From positions 1 to 42,846 of the forward strand of contig JARKRC010000002.1 in the NCBI GenBank assembly GCA_029974595.1: DNA of 42,846 bases. The letters are read 5' to 3'. The translations under genes and the position numbers were made by a program. Source of the stretch: Ereboglobus sp. (GTDB lineage: Bacteria > Verrucomicrobiota > Verrucomicrobiia > Opitutales > Opitutaceae). The notes under the pieces were generated by a model. It saw nothing but the letters and a program-made list of their open reading frames with translations, did no database searches and had not been told where the DNA came from. Position 1 is the first letter of the stretch, and every line of letters begins with the position of its first letter. This document shows positions 9,029 through 17,691 of the stretch, piece by piece.

Positions 9029-9179
9029 TGGAAATGCGGAAGGTGGTCTACGAGTTTACGAGTGGTCTGACATGCGGAGTGCGGAATTGCTTGGGAGAAA
9101 TCCGGAGGGTCTGGCGGCGGAAAAATCGGCGGTGACTGGCTCGTGGTTTTTGCAGCCTTTCGGTTTTCAGCCCGTTGTT

Positions 9180-10358
9180 TTATTGCGGGACGGTTTTCAA
9201 AAAGTCGTCCAGGTTTTTGATTTCGACCGTGGCGCCGTTGGTGAGGCGGAGCTGGCCGTCGGTGACGACGGTTTCGCCTTCGTTGACGCCGCTGAGGATG
9301 ACAGTGAGATCGCTGGCGCTGCGCCCTGTCTTCACGGCGCGCAGCTCCGCGGTTTTGCTCCCGGTGACGACAAAAACGTGCATGCCTTTCTGCCCGGCTT
9401 GCACGGCGGAGGCGGGAACGAGGATGGTGCCAGTTTCATGGCCCAGCTCCATGGTGACGTTGACAAACTGGCCGGGCCAGAGGGCGTGATCGGCGTTCGG
9501 GAAAACAGCCCTGAGAAGGATGGTGCCGGTGCGGGGATCGACGGTGTTGTCGATGAAATCGAGACGGCCCTCGACGGGCGGCGCGTCGGCGCCGGTCGCG
9601 CCGCGCGGCACGGCGGTCACGCGGATGGCGTTGTTCACCGAGGAGGCGGCTGCGGCGCGCACTTGCGCCAGCGTGTTTTCGGGCACGGAATACGCCACGG
9701 AAATCGGCGCCATCTGGTTGATGACGAGAAGCGAGGCGGAGGAGTCGCTGGCTTTGACGAGCGCGCCCGCGTGAAGGCCGAGCTGGCCGGTGCGACCGTC
9801 GATGGGGGCGCGGATTTCGGTGTAGGAAAGTTGCAACTCCGCATTGGACACGGCGGCTTCCTTCGCGCTCACCTGCGCGCGGGCGGTCTCGGCCTTGGTG
9901 CGGTATTGCTCGTAGTCGGTCTGGCTGACGAGCGAGGCCTTTTCCAGGCTTTGGTAACGCGCGAGATCGGCCTCGGCGCTGTGCTGGGTAGCGAGGGCGT
10001 TTTCAAGGTCGGCCCGGGCTATGCGGAGGGCGTTTTCAAAGGGGCGGCGGTCGATGGTGACGAGCAGGTCGCCCGCGCGCACTTCGTCGCCCTCGCGAAA
10101 ATGGATTTTTTCAATGATGCCATCGACCTGCGATCTCACGGCCACGGTGCGCAGGGGCCGGACATTGCCGATGGCCATTTGCGTGACCGGCAGCGTCTTT
10201 CGGACGGCGGTCGCGGCCTGCACCGGGACGATGCCCTGGCCGCGGGCGGCGCGGCCTCCGCCCTTGGCGGCGGGCTTGCAGCCGGCAAGGGCGACGACGA
10301 ACGCGAGTCCGGCTGCAATGGCGACTGCGCGATTTTTCGGGGAGTGGAATGCTTGCAT
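9180..10358 (-). CDS. RND efflux periplasmic adaptor lipoprotein (MdtA/AcrA-like)
   Basis: A 392-residue membrane fusion protein that joins the RND pump to an outer-membrane channel. The start at MQAFHSPKNR gives a lipoprotein signal with lipobox ALAGC (cysteine near residue 27), so it should be anchored in the periplasmic face of the inner membrane. After that come the half-lipoyl motif RSQVDGIIEKIHFREGDEV, a coiled-coil hairpin rich in alanine and glutamine, the second lipoyl half with YTEIRAPIDGRTGQ, and beta-barrel and membrane-proximal domains. A longer reading from 10481 is possible but would bury the signal peptide. It is read ahead of the permease in the same direction, so the two probably form one operon. 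Confidence 0.92.
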   Translation of the reverse strand: MQAFHSPKNRAVAIAAGLAFVVALAGCKPAAKGGGRAARGQGIVPVQAATAVRKTLPVTQMAIGNVRPLRTVAVRSQVDGIIEKIHFREGDEVRAGDLLVTIDRRPFENALRIARADLENALATQHSAEADLARYQSLEKASLVSQTDYEQYRTKAETARAQVSAKEAAVSNAELQLSYTEIRAPIDGRTGQLGLHAGALVKASDSSASLLVINQMAPISVAYSVPENTLAQVRAAAASSVNNAIRVTAVPRGATGADAPPVEGRLDFIDNTVDPRTGTILLRAVFPNADHALWPGQFVNVTMELGHETGTILVPASAVQAGQKGMHVFVVTGSKTAELRAVKTGRSASDLTVILSGVNEGETVVTDGQLRLTNGATVEIKNLDDFLKTVPQ

Positions 10359-10584
10359 GTGTAGGTTTTCTAAAAGAATGCGCCGCGCATCAGAGGGGAC
10401 GCGCGGTGCCGGACTTGGAAATACGCGCGAGAAAGACGCAATCCCATGTTTTTGGTTGTGCAAAATTTTCGGCCAAATCACGCATATTTATGCCGCAGTC
10501 ATGCACGCCGCGCCGTGAGGGTTTTCGCCCCCTTCGGTCCATGCCCCAAACGTTGCAAGCTCCCCTGCTCGCCCATCCGCGCGA

Positions 10585-11367
10585 TTACGCGGCGAGCAAT
10601 CCGGCGTTGCGCAGCGAATCGCGCAGCACTTGCGCGATGTGCATCGTTTTCACCGGACGCCCGCCCTTGGCGGCGAGACCGCCGAGGCTCATGAGGCAGC
10701 TCTGGTCGATGGAAACAACCGCGTCGGGCTTTCCCGCGAGGAGGTGGTCGAGCTTCAACTCGCCCATCGACTTGGAAATGTGCGGAAACGTCACGCTGAA
10801 GGTGCCGCCGAAACCGCAGCATTGCTCCGGTTCGTCGAAATCGAGCACGCGCAACCCCTCGATGGAGCGCAGCAGCGCGAGGGCGGCATCGCCCGTCGCC
10901 GTGCCGCGCGAGTGGCACGAGCGGTGAAACACAATCGTCGCCTCAAAACGCCCCGGCCACCTGGCGATGCCGAGTCCGTTGACAATATAGTCGGCAAGTT
11001 CCCACGTGCGACCGGCGAGTTTTTGCGCGGCGGGAAGCGTCTGCGGCTCCTTTTCGAAGGCGAGCAACGCGCCGTGGCGAATCATCGCGGCGCAAGACGC
11101 GGAAGGGATGATGAGCGGATCGTCGCCGGTGAACGTAGCGAACACATGGCGAAGGACTTTGCGCGACGCCGTCCAGTCGCCGCTGTTGAACGCGGGCTGG
11201 CCGCAACAGGTCTGCGCCTCGGGAAAATCAATCGCGCAACCGAGATGCTCCAGGATTTCGACCGTGGACGCGGCGACATCATCAAACAGCGCGTCGCAAA
11301 GGCAGGTCGCCATGAGCTGGATGTTTTTCCCGTTCGGGCGGACGGAGCGTTCGTGGTCGTTGGTCAT
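10585..11367 (-). CDS. lutA: LutA, lactate utilization iron-sulfur oxidoreductase subunit
   Basis: A 260-residue protein of the cysteine-rich CCG family. Two CCG motifs are present: TCCGQPAFNSG in the first half and QCCGFGGTFSV in the second, each with an additional upstream cysteine (ATCLCD; HRSCH). These bind an unusual iron-sulfur cluster. Together with LutB and LutC it forms the LutABC enzyme that oxidises L-lactate to pyruvate in the cytoplasm. In most genomes lutABC is one operon. Here lutA stands alone, while lutB and lutC lie about 7 kb away on the other strand. A 23-bp sequence ahead of the start (11400-11422) is identical to one ahead of lutB, which supports common control. Confidence 0.92.
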   Translation of the reverse strand: MTNDHERSVRPNGKNIQLMATCLCDALFDDVAASTVEILEHLGCAIDFPEAQTCCGQPAFNSGDWTASRKVLRHVFATFTGDDPLIIPSASCAAMIRHGALLAFEKEPQTLPAAQKLAGRTWELADYIVNGLGIARWPGRFEATIVFHRSCHSRGTATGDAALALLRSIEGLRVLDFDEPEQCCGFGGTFSVTFPHISKSMGELKLDHLLAGKPDAVVSIDQSCLMSLGGLAAKGGRPVKTMHIAQVLRDSLRNAGLLAA

Positions 11368-11399
11368 GGAGAAGCAAAAGCGAAAGCCGGAAGGCTGCC

Positions 11400-11422
11400 T
11401 TTATGATCGAAGTCGCGCAAAT
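11400..11422 (-). promoter_or_regulatory. Shared lut upstream element, lutA copy
   Basis: On the minus strand this 23-nt stretch starts ATTTGCGCGACTTCG and ends in ATCATAAA. It is identical to 18526-18548 before lutB. It ends 32 nt before the lutA ATG, against 29 nt before lutB. The ATCATAAA end could be a promoter -10 region; the rest may be an operator. Confidence 0.65.
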
Positions 11423-11502
11423 AAAAAAGCGCGCCGATTTTGGAGCCCTCTGTTTTGAACCGCAGATGGACACAGATCAACGCAGATGCCGGAGCGGATC
11501 GA

Positions 11503-11563
11503 GTGGCACGGGCTGCCAGCCCGTGAGGTTTTCGGCTCGGGTGGCACGGGCATCCTGCCCGTG
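11503..11563. repeat. Two GTGGCACGGGC hairpins
   Basis: Two direct copies of the 23-nt dispersed palindrome (11503-11525, loop TGCCA; 11541-11563, loop ATCCT). The link between them (GAGGTTTTCGGCTCGG) resembles the flank of the copy inside the activase gene at 24820, so the repeated unit is probably longer than the hairpin. Confidence 0.8.
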
Positions 11564-11621
11564 TCTCCGGGCTGTCTTTCAACCGCGAATGGACGCGAAA
11601 GGAAGCTGAGCCTAACTGCTA

Positions 11622-11655
11622 AAATTAACAAAAGGCGACCTCGGGCGTCGCCTTT
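11622..11655 (-). terminator. Terminator-like hairpin after the low-GC gene
   Basis: A 9-bp stem (11631-11639 with 11647-11655, core AGGCGAC) has a 7-nt loop. On the minus strand it is followed by the T-rich run TTGTTAATTTTA. It lies about 140 nt beyond the stop of the minus-strand gene ending at 11794. Confidence 0.55.
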
Positions 11656-11793
11656 CCTTGGTTGCCGCTTGTTTGTTCGGGTTATTGGCTCTTTCTCGTA
11701 ATCCAATCTGATTCAAATAAGAGTGAGCGTGAATTATCCGCGTAGGCGTCAGTGTCAATTCTCATACGGAATAAAAACAAATAATCGTCCATC

Positions 11794-12189
11794 TTATCCT
11801 CCCATTTTTATCCAAAATCCTTGCAAGAGAGGTTCAAGAGGAACCGTAATCTTCCGACAAGATTTAGGAGCGATCGACCTTTCCTTCAATGGCAGCTTTA
11901 GAAACCCTGATTCTCGCATACGCGGTGACCAATATCCATATGGATAACGCGAGCTGTCTATTGATACAATTTGATTATTTTTATTTTTAACCTTAACAGA
12001 AAATCCCGCTGGAATTCCATAGTTCATGGAGGAGTCAACATACATTGGAAGTTTCGTATCGGAAAGATTCTCAACTGTAATCACCACCTTTTTTTTGACA
12101 ATCGCAAAGTCAACTTTATATTGAGCATCGTTGCACATGCACACTGTGCAAAGTGCCGTTAATGTGATTATATAAAATAGCATCCCCAT
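11794..12189 (-). CDS. Low-GC secreted hypothetical protein
   Basis: A protein of about 131 residues with no family I recognise. The chosen start, MGMLFYIITLTALCTVCMC, makes a short signal peptide, possibly a lipoprotein signal because of the cysteines. A start at 12264 would add 25 residues. The mature part (VKKKVVITVENLSDTKLPMY onward) reads like a small beta-sandwich with alternating hydrophobic strands. Its base composition is clearly richer in A and T than its neighbours and it is flanked by repeats on both sides, which suggests recent gain. The reading frame continues upstream to 12633 through palindromic repeats, but that part is not believable protein. Confidence 0.5.
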   Translation of the reverse strand: MGMLFYIITLTALCTVCMCNDAQYKVDFAIVKKKVVITVENLSDTKLPMYVDSSMNYGIPAGFSVKVKNKNNQIVSIDSSRYPYGYWSPRMRESGFLKLPLKERSIAPKSCRKITVPLEPLLQGFWIKMGG

Positions 12190-12648
12190 GATTTTCTGAG
12201 TCCCTCTTCCTTTGAGGGTCGCAAAAGAGGACAATCCGACATATATTGAATTTTTATTGCTCATAAGAGTTGCTGGAGAGGCGGCATTGTTTGTCGGCTT
12301 TTGGGAGGAGGGTTTGTTTTTCAAACTGCATCCCGTTATGCCGCAAGATGCAACATCGGATTTTGCGTGGATTCCCGGCTGTTCGCGCAATGATCCGGCT
12401 TCTGTTTCTGTAACGTCCGGCCTTGGGTTTGACTCCGGGGAGCGCACGCGTCTCGCGTGCCGCGTTGGGCGTCCCGCCCAACGCTTTCGGGGAGGACGGG
12501 AGCGCGCCTGCCATGCGGGCTTCGGCGGGACGCCAAAGCCAACACGCGGGACGCGTGTGCTCCCCCGAACCACCCAATCCGTTGCACATGCCCGCGTCTT
12601 GAAAGCGGCGAGGATCGCCGCACTCCAAATCACTCCAAACCCGCATCC
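12190..12648. repeat. Cluster of GC-rich palindromes
   Basis: No gene is convincing. Between about 12437 and 12580 several inverted repeats are stacked: CACGCGTCTCGCGTG, GTTGGGCGTCCCGCCCAAC, a GGCTTCGGC/GCCAAAGCC pair and CACGCGGGACGCGTG. The palindrome GCGGCGAGGATCGCCGC follows at about 12603-12619. These look like a compound dispersed intergenic element. The first part, 12190-12264, is AT-rich and may hold the start of the preceding gene. Confidence 0.7.
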
Positions 12649-13251
12649 TCACATTTCGAACACCCGCGCGCCCTCGTCCGGCGTGAGTTCGCGCCATTCG
12701 CCGGGGGCGAGCGCGAGGGCGTCGAGGCGAAGCGCGCCGAGGCGCACGCGGATCAGGCGCAGCGTGGGATGTCCCACGGCGGCGGTCATGCGGCGCACCT
12801 GACGGTTTTTGCCCTCGGCGAGTTCGAGCGAGAGCCAGGCTGCGGGGATATTTTTTCGGACGCGGATGGGCGGGTCGCGCGGCGGGATGCGCGTGATTTC
12901 GGGCGAGGCGGGGTCGGGCAGCGCGGCGCGGCACGGCAGCGTGCGATGCGCGCCGATGGCAATGCCGCCGCGCGCGAGTCGCGCGAGCGCGTCGGGCGCG
13001 GGGATGTTTTCGACCTGCGCATAATACTCGCGGGCGTGGCCGTGCGCCGGGTTGAGCAGGCGGTTCACAAGCGCGCGCTCGTCGGAAAGCAGTAGCAGGC
13101 CCTCGCTGTCGGCGTCGAGGCGTCCGACCGGGTAAACGTGCGACGGCAGCGGCGCGGGCGCGACGATCTCCGCGAGCGTGCGCCAGCGCGAGCCGGGCTC
13201 CGGCGTGAATTGCGAGAGCATGCCGTAGGGCTTGTTGAGCGCGATGAGCAT
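12649..13251 (-). CDS. rRNA large-subunit pseudouridine synthase (RluE/RsuA family)
   Basis: A 200-residue RNA-modifying enzyme that converts uridine to pseudouridine in ribosomal RNA. The N-terminal LIALNKPYGMLSQFT is the family start. GRLDADSEGLLLLSDERAL contains the catalytic aspartate, and EGKNRQVRRMTAAVGHPTLRLIRVRLG is the conserved C-terminal motif. The small size and lack of an S4 domain fit the RluE branch, which modifies one site of 23S rRNA in Escherichia coli. I chose the start at 13251; the frame stays open to 13341, which would leave only 16 nt to the divergent aminotransferase gene. The gene is convergent with nothing and ends beside the palindrome cluster. Confidence 0.88.
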   Translation of the reverse strand: MLIALNKPYGMLSQFTPEPGSRWRTLAEIVAPAPLPSHVYPVGRLDADSEGLLLLSDERALVNRLLNPAHGHAREYYAQVENIPAPDALARLARGGIAIGAHRTLPCRAALPDPASPEITRIPPRDPPIRVRKNIPAAWLSLELAEGKNRQVRRMTAAVGHPTLRLIRVRLGALRLDALALAPGEWRELTPDEGARVFEM

Positions 13252-13357
13252 GACGTGGCGCGAACATTGAAAAATCCCGCCCGCAAGGCGAGCGCGCAAA
13301 GAGCGCTCTTGCCGTTTCGGGGCGGGGCCGTTCTGTTTCATTGCTGTTTTTCCTCAC

Positions 13358-14452
13358 ATGAAAGTCCCGTTCCTCGATCTCTCACTGCAACACAAGGCGA
13401 TCCGCGAAGAAGCCCTCGCGGCGCTGGCGGCCACGTATGACGCGACGCGCTTCTGCCTCGGGAAGGACGTGGAGGACTTCGAGAAAAACTTTTCCGCCGC
13501 GCTCGGCTATCCGCGCGCGCTCGGCATGAACAGCGGTACCTCGCCGCTGCTCGCCGCCTCGCATTGTGGCGGCTTCGGGCCGGGCGACGAGGTCATCGTG
13601 CCGACGTTCACCTTCATCTCGTCGGCGTGGGGCGTCAGCCACGCGGGCGCGACACCGCGATTCGCCGACATCGAGGAGGGCACGTTTAATCTCGACCCGG
13701 AAAAAATCGAAGCAGCGATCACCCCAAAAACAAAGGGCATCGTCGTCGTGCACCTCTTCGGCCAGCCCGCGCGCATGGACGAGATCATGGCGGTCGCGAA
13801 AAAGCACAACCTGTTCGTCGTCGAGGATTGCGCGCAGGCCGTCGGCGCGCGCTACAAGGGCGCGCCCGTCGGCGTAATCGGCGACGCGGGCACGTTCAGT
13901 TTTTATCCGACAAAAAACCTCGGCGGCTGCGGCGAGGGCGGCGCGTTCGTGTCGCGGCGCGACGACGTGTTTGAAAACGCGCGCCTCCTGCGCGTGCACG
14001 GCTCGGCCCGCCGCTATTATCACGACATCGTCGGTTTCAATTTCCGCATGGACGGCTTTCAGGGCGCGCTGCTCAACATAAAACTCCCCCGCCTCGCCGC
14101 ATGGAACGCCCGCCGCCAGGCAATCGCGCAACGCTACATCGCCGAGATCAAGCTCGCCGACGTGATCCTGCCGCAGACGGTCGATTACGGCGCGAGCGTG
14201 TATCACCAGTTCACCATCCGCCACCCGCGCCGCGACGCGCTGCGCGAGCATCTCGCGAAGCGCGAGGTCGGCACCGACCTCATCTACCCGGTCGCCCTGC
14301 ACCAGCAGGCTTGCTACGCGCACCTCGGACAGAAGGCCGGCTCGCTGCCCGTCGCCGAAAAAGCCAGCGCCACCTGCGTGAGCCTGCCGATCTTCCCCGA
14401 ACTCACCGACGAGCAGGTCGGGCACGTCATCGAAAGCGTGAACGCATTCTGA
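13358..14452 (+). CDS. DegT/DnrJ/EryC1/StrS family aminotransferase
   Basis: A 364-residue PLP enzyme that usually aminates keto-sugars made as nucleotide sugars for surface polysaccharides. MKVPFLDLSLQHKAI is the typical start. The NSGTSPLLAA stretch binds the cofactor phosphate, VEDCAQAVGARY carries the aspartate contacting the PLP nitrogen, and SFYPTKNLGGCGEGG carries the lysine that forms the Schiff base. The C-terminal region (TDLIYPVALHQQACY) is also of this family. It is divergent from the pseudouridine synthase gene, and the next plus-strand genes are trpF and a Dus gene. No other sugar-nucleotide genes are nearby, so the substrate is unknown. Confidence 0.92.
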   Translation: MKVPFLDLSLQHKAIREEALAALAATYDATRFCLGKDVEDFEKNFSAALGYPRALGMNSGTSPLLAASHCGGFGPGDEVIVPTFTFISSAWGVSHAGATPRFADIEEGTFNLDPEKIEAAITPKTKGIVVVHLFGQPARMDEIMAVAKKHNLFVVEDCAQAVGARYKGAPVGVIGDAGTFSFYPTKNLGGCGEGGAFVSRRDDVFENARLLRVHGSARRYYHDIVGFNFRMDGFQGALLNIKLPRLAAWNARRQAIAQRYIAEIKLADVILPQTVDYGASVYHQFTIRHPRRDALREHLAKREVGTDLIYPVALHQQACYAHLGQKAGSLPVAEKASATCVSLPIFPELTDEQVGHVIESVNAF

Positions 14453-14512
14453 CAAGTCCGATTTCCCAACGCGCCCGCGCGCAACCCGACACCGCCACGA
14501 TTTTCCTCCCAC

Positions 14513-15163
14513 ATGATAAACGGCATACAGGTCAAAATCTGCGGCATCACATCGCTCGTTGATGCGGAGAAGGCCGATCGCATCGGGGCCGATTATCTGG
14601 GCTTCATCCTGTGGCCGAAATCGCCGCGACACGTCTCGCTGGAAACCTTTCGCGGCATCGCGGCGCTCCTGCCCTTCCGCAAAAAAGTCGCCGTCATGGT
14701 GGAGCCGTCCGGGACGGAATTGCGCGACGCGCTCGCGACGGGATTTTCGCTGGTGCAGATTCATTTCAAGCACACCACGCCGCTTGAGCAAATCCGGCAA
14801 TGGTCGGCCATCGTCGGCGCGCGGCACCTCTGGCTCGCCCCGAAACTGCCGCCCGAGTCCGGCGTGCCGGAGGAATGGCTGCGGCTGGCCGACGGATTTT
14901 TGCTGGATACGTTTCACGCAGGCGCGGACAGCTACGGCGGCACCGGCGAAACCGGCGACTGGGAAAAGTTCGCCCGCCACCGCGCCGCGCATCCGGACAA
15001 CCTGTGGGTTCTCGCCGGCGGACTCAACCCCGACAACATCGGCGAGGCCGTGAACAAAAGCACCGCGCGTTTCGTCGATGTGAACAGCGGCGTCGAGGCC
15101 TCCCCCGGCGTCAAGGACGCCGCCAAACTCGAAGCGCTCGCCCGCGCGTTGAACCAGCGCTGA
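14513..15163 (+). CDS. trpF: Phosphoribosylanthranilate isomerase
   Basis: A 216-residue TIM-barrel enzyme of tryptophan synthesis that isomerises N-(5-phosphoribosyl)anthranilate. The start VKICGITSLVDAEKA has the catalytic cysteine. GADYLGFILWPKSPRHVS, VQIHF, FLLDTF (general acid aspartate) and the phosphate-binding LAGGLNPDNIGEAV and VDVNSGVEASPGVKD follow in the normal order. Length is normal. Other trp genes are absent from the window. It is followed after 21 nt by the Dus gene in the same direction, so the two are probably co-transcribed. Confidence 0.95.
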   Translation: MINGIQVKICGITSLVDAEKADRIGADYLGFILWPKSPRHVSLETFRGIAALLPFRKKVAVMVEPSGTELRDALATGFSLVQIHFKHTTPLEQIRQWSAIVGARHLWLAPKLPPESGVPEEWLRLADGFLLDTFHAGADSYGGTGETGDWEKFARHRAAHPDNLWVLAGGLNPDNIGEAVNKSTARFVDVNSGVEASPGVKDAAKLEALARALNQR

Positions 15164-15184
15164 CCCCGGCCCAACCCGCCAGCC

Positions 15185-16303
15185 ATGCGCATCGGTCCCG
15201 TCCAGCTTGACTCGCCGCTTTTTCTGTCGCCGCTCGCCGGCTACACAAACCTGCCCATGCGCCTGACGCTCCGCGAACTCGGCGGACTCGGCTGGGCGAC
15301 GACCGATCTCGTCAACGCCCGCTCGCTCATCGAGCGCAACGCGAAGGCGCTCCAGCTCATCCGCTCCGCGCCCGCCGACCGTCCGATGGCTATCCAGCTT
15401 TTCGGCTCCGACCCCGCCGAGATGCGCGACGCCGCGATGATCTGCGAGCAGGCCGGCGCGGCATCGATCGACATCAACATGGGCTGCCCCGTGCCCAAGG
15501 TCGTCAAGGTCGGCGGCGGCTCCGCGATGATGACCGAGCTTGGCAAAACCGCGCAACTCGCGCGCGGCATGGTCGGAGCCGTGAAAATCCCCGTGACCGC
15601 AAAAATGCGCCTCGGCTGGGACGACGCCAACATCACCGCGCCCGACCTCGCCCGCGTGCTCGAAGACGCCGGCATCGCGGCCATTTTTGTGCATGGCCGC
15701 ACGCGCGCGCAGGCGTTTTCCGGCACCGTCAGCCTCGTCGGAATCCGCGCCGTCGCGCAGGCCGTGAAGTCCATCCCCGTGATCGGCAACGGCGACGTGA
15801 CCACGCCCGAATCCGCGCTGATGATGATCCGCGAAACCGGCTGCGCGGGCGTGAGCATCGGGCGCGGCGCGTTTTACGACCCGTGGATTTTCAAGCGCAC
15901 CGCGCACCTGCTGCGCACGGGCGAACTGCTGCCCGAGCCGTCGTTTCCCGAGCGCGTGCGCGTGATGTCGCGCCATCTCGACCTGATGGTCGAGGTGTTT
16001 GGCGACGAACTCGGCTGCCGCATGTTCCGCAAGATGGCCCCGTGGTATGCGCGCCGTTTCGGCCCGTCGAAGGATTTCAAGCAGCGTATCGTAAAAATGA
16101 ATACACGCGCCGATTTCCACGCCGCGCTCGAAGCCTACCGCGCGTGGCGCGCGCCGTTTTGCGAAAACGGAAACCCCGACGCCGGCCTCCTGCCGCGCTT
16201 CCGTCCCGCCCCGCTCGTGGCCTCCTTCATGCGCTCCGCCGGCGAAGCCGCCTCCCCCGACGAATCCATCCCCGTCCCCAAAGGCCCGATCGATTTCTGG
16301 TGA
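15185..16303 (+). CDS. tRNA-dihydrouridine synthase (DusB-like)
   Basis: A 372-residue flavoenzyme that reduces uridines to dihydrouridine in tRNA. LSPLAGYTNLPMRLTLRELG is the FMN-binding start. IDINMGCPVPKVVKVGGGSAMM carries the catalytic cysteine. VTAKMRLGWDD, VHGRTRAQAFSG and VIGNGDVTTPESA complete the barrel, and VSIGRGAFYDPWIF follows. The C-terminal helical domain ends in an unusual proline- and serine-rich tail (AASPDESIPVPKGPIDFW). The fold is certain; the DusB assignment rests on overall resemblance. It converges on the DUF4143 ATPase gene with 34 nt between the stops. Confidence 0.92.
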   Translation: MRIGPVQLDSPLFLSPLAGYTNLPMRLTLRELGGLGWATTDLVNARSLIERNAKALQLIRSAPADRPMAIQLFGSDPAEMRDAAMICEQAGAASIDINMGCPVPKVVKVGGGSAMMTELGKTAQLARGMVGAVKIPVTAKMRLGWDDANITAPDLARVLEDAGIAAIFVHGRTRAQAFSGTVSLVGIRAVAQAVKSIPVIGNGDVTTPESALMMIRETGCAGVSIGRGAFYDPWIFKRTAHLLRTGELLPEPSFPERVRVMSRHLDLMVEVFGDELGCRMFRKMAPWYARRFGPSKDFKQRIVKMNTRADFHAALEAYRAWRAPFCENGNPDAGLLPRFRPAPLVASFMRSAGEAASPDESIPVPKGPIDFW

Positions 16304-16337
16304 TTCCGGGATTTCGTCCAGCAGCGACAAAACTCCG

Positions 16338-17474
16338 CTACTTTGACACAAGGCAGCTCTCCAGCGACCGCACTTGGACTTTTTCGCCCAGCTCGTAAGA
16401 GCGCGTTCCGGGATAAACGACCCACAATTCGTCCAACGATAAATCCGACAGCGCCACATTCATCGAACGCGTCAATGTGGGTGCATCCGCGCGCTTGAAC
16501 TCGACGCCGATACGTCGCCCGCCTTTCAGCATCAGCAAATCCAACTCGCTGCCACTATGGACCGCATAAAAATACGCCTCGTCCGGTTCAAGCGCATGCA
16601 ACACCGACTCAAGCGCAAACCCCTCCCACGACGCGCCCATCTTCGGATGAACGAGCAGCTCTGTCGGCGAACGCACGCCCAACAAGGCATGCAGTAGCCC
16701 GCTGTCACGGAAATACAACTTCGGAGCCTTCACCAAACGCTTCCCCAAGTTCGCATGCCACGGCAAAAGACGCCTGACCAGAAACGTCTGCTCCAGCGCA
16801 TCCAGATAACTGCGCGCCGTATTTGGAGCAATGCCAAGTGAAGCTGCGATTTCCGCGCCGTTCCAAATCTGCCCATGATAATGCGCCAGCATGCTCCAGA
16901 AACGCCCCATCACAGCGGGCGGCATGCCGAAACCCAGCGCCGCCAAATCACGCTCCAGAAACGTGCGGATAAAATTTTTGCGCCACGCCAGGCTGTCCTC
17001 ATCGCTCGCCGCGAGATAAGAACGGGGAAACCCTCCGCGCTGCCAAAGCAAGTCCTTGGTTTCAACCGGCAGCTCAACAAGGCTGAATCCCTGCATCTCG
17101 ATAATCTCAATCCGCCCGGCCAGCGACTCCGACGACTGCCTGCCAAGTTCGGGCGACGCGCTGCCAAGAATCAAGAACGTGGCCGGCGCCCCCGCACGAT
17201 CAGCCAAAACCCGCAAAACGGGAAACAATTTCGGCTGACGTTGCGCCTCATCGACAACGACAAGGCCGCGCAACCCCTGCAACGCGCTCATCGGATTTTC
17301 AAAAAGCGCAGCAACGACTGGATCTTCCAAATCAAAATAGTTCCCGTGCCTCGGATCTATAAACTCTCTGGCCAACGTTGTCTTCCCGCATTGACGCGGC
17401 CCAACCAAAGCAACAATAGGAGCCCGCCGAAGGGCGTTTTGCACCAACCCGATATATTTGCCTCGTCTTATCAC
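16338..17474 (-). CDS. DUF4143 AAA-type ATPase
   Basis: A 378-residue protein of the common bacterial ATPase family with an N-terminal P-loop domain and a C-terminal DUF4143 domain. VALVGPRQCGKTTLAREF is the Walker A motif (around residues 23-31), GLVVVDEAQRQPKLFPVL is Walker B, and FLILGSASPEL is sensor 1. A winged-helix-like middle (GAEIAASLGIAPNTARSYLDALEQTFLV) is followed by a nuclease-like C-terminal part (LYFRDSGLLHALLGV; SELDLLMLKGGRRIGVEFKR) that resembles an endonuclease fold. The role of the family is unknown; such genes are often found as lone, mobile-looking units. Transcribed alone. Confidence 0.88.
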   Translation of the reverse strand: MIRRGKYIGLVQNALRRAPIVALVGPRQCGKTTLAREFIDPRHGNYFDLEDPVVAALFENPMSALQGLRGLVVVDEAQRQPKLFPVLRVLADRAGAPATFLILGSASPELGRQSSESLAGRIEIIEMQGFSLVELPVETKDLLWQRGGFPRSYLAASDEDSLAWRKNFIRTFLERDLAALGFGMPPAVMGRFWSMLAHYHGQIWNGAEIAASLGIAPNTARSYLDALEQTFLVRRLLPWHANLGKRLVKAPKLYFRDSGLLHALLGVRSPTELLVHPKMGASWEGFALESVLHALEPDEAYFYAVHSGSELDLLMLKGGRRIGVEFKRADAPTLTRSMNVALSDLSLDELWVVYPGTRSYELGEKVQVRSLESCLVSK

Positions 17475-17691
17475 ACTTGAAAAAATGCAATCACGTTGCC
17501 GTTTTTCAAGTCAAATAATGCCGAGAGTAGCAGCGACGATCCCCGTCGCTTTTGCGCAGAAACTCTTTGCGCAATGCCAACTTGGATCTTTCAAACCCCT
17601 GCAAATCGACACATCCTGACAGGCAACATACCACCGCCGCGGCCCACAACCTCCGGCCTCTTCACTCAACGCCTTCCATGCGCTCCCAATC

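Larger units (their letters stand above)
11423..11793. other. Gene-free stretch between lutA and a low-GC gene
   Basis: There is no gene. The stretch holds two GTGGCACGGGC hairpins at 11503-11525 and 11541-11563, a degenerate copy of the word CGCAGATGGACACAGATCAACGC, and the terminator-like hairpin at 11622-11655. Confidence 0.5.

Noticed and set aside
6137-9070. A 977-residue plus-strand ORF opposite the RND permease
   Set aside because: Long shadow frame of a GC-rich gene. It is full of charged low-complexity runs and has no family features, while the minus strand encodes a complete permease.
12254-13357. A 367-residue minus-strand ORF over the pseudouridine synthase
   Set aside because: Arginine- and proline-rich shadow frame. 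The real gene is in another frame of the same strand, with clear motifs.
13382-16459. A 1025-residue minus-strand ORF over the aminotransferase, trpF and dus genes
   Set aside because: It crosses three well-recognised plus-strand genes and their gaps. Its composition is that of an antisense frame.
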